NCBI GenBank assembly: GCA_039917655.1
Contig: JBDSJC010000004.1
Span: forward strand, 1 to 6,833
Length of the DNA stretch: 6,833 nucleotides
Reading direction: 5' to 3'
From: PNKC01 sp039917655
GTDB lineage: Bacteria; Chloroflexota; Dehalococcoidia; Tepidiformales; Tepidiformaceae
Below, in pieces: positions 6,725 to 6,833 of this stretch (the first letter of the stretch is position 1; every line of letters begins with the position of its first letter). The position numbers and the translations under genes are program-made. The notes under the pieces were generated by a model. The model was not told where the DNA came from. It worked only from the letters and a program-made list of their open reading frames with translations, and did no database searches.

Positions 6725-6755
6725 AACACCGCCCGGCCCACGCACCGCCCGCTGG

Positions 6756-6807
6756 CTCAGCACTCAGCACTCAGCACTCAGCACTCAGCACTCAGCACTC
6801 AGCACTC
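6756..6807. repeat. Heptanucleotide tandem repeat, (CTCAGCA)7 plus CTC
   Basis: Seven perfect copies of CTCAGCA run from 6756 to 6804, followed by a partial CTC, with no mismatches. The array ends 15 nt before an AAGGAG motif. Perfect short tandem repeats of this kind are prone to slipped-strand copy-number change. Confidence 0.97.
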
Positions 6808-6822
6808 GTAAGATGCCCTCAC

Positions 6823-6828
6823 AAGGAG
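6823..6828 (+). promoter_or_regulatory. Ribosome binding site of a gene starting beyond the right edge
   Basis: AAGGAG followed by CACAC at the window end is a strong Shine-Dalgarno. A start codon would be expected within a few bases past 6833. The gene itself is not visible. Confidence 0.5.
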
Positions 6829-6833
6829 CACAC

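Larger units (their letters stand above)
6387..6833. other. Gene-free, repeat-rich intergenic region
   Basis: No reading frame here, on either strand, looks like a real protein. The longest ones run through the palindromic repeats and give the low-complexity translations typical of them. The stretch 6413-6500 and the stretch 6551-6680 carry nothing I recognise; the latter includes a short repeated GTGGCC (6631-6636 and 6641-6646). The rest is made of the repeat elements listed separately and a likely leader for a gene beyond the right edge. Confidence 0.7.

Noticed and set aside
6214..6741. Minus-strand reading frame of 175 codons overlapping the end of the second ATPase
   Set aside because: It runs through both palindromic repeats and yields translations such as PSTGSGRTE that come from the repeat itself; there is no supporting domain.
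6756..6807. CRISPR-like repetition
   Set aside because: The unit is 7 bp with no spacers; it is a simple tandem repeat.

Overview
The window is GC-rich bacterial chromosome with tightly packed genes. It holds a divergent pair of transcription units and a gene-free tail full of repeats. Several signs point weakly to a Chloroflexota-like or similar high-GC bacterium that uses T-box control: a T-box leader, a TrpB2-type tryptophan synthase, a very large ten-helix FtsX-type permease, and two dispersed repeat families in the tail. This placement is an inference; no marker gene in the window settles it.

Left part (1-960, minus strand). A 5' fragment of trpB2 (170 codons) runs off the left edge. 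Its transcript starts at a near-consensus promoter (TTGACA, 17 bp, TACTTT) and first passes through a tryptophan T-box leader. The specifier codon is UGG and the antiterminator bulge is UGGC, which matches the G discriminator base of tRNA-Trp. Antiterminator and terminator helices are mutually exclusive. Uncharged tRNA-Trp should therefore allow readthrough into trpB2. A 13-bp inverted repeat lies in the stretch between the terminator and the start codon.

Middle part (1067-6386, plus strand). Three genes with stop/start overlaps of one base form an ABC export-type operon. They are a 1131-residue FtsX/MacB-fold permease with about ten membrane helices and two extracytoplasmic domains, followed by two different MacB/LolD-class ATPases. 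The first ATPase ends in what looks like an AbrB/SpoVT-type swapped-hairpin domain. The second ends in a roughly 100-residue, Pro/Glu-rich, probably disordered tail. Both ATPases keep every catalytic motif, so they may act as a heterodimer under the single duplicated permease. The substrate cannot be told from sequence.

Right part (6387-6833). No convincing gene is present. It contains two dispersed palindromic repeat elements, a run of seven perfect CTCAGCA heptamers, and an AAGGAG ribosome binding site at the extreme edge that probably serves a plus-strand gene starting just beyond the window.
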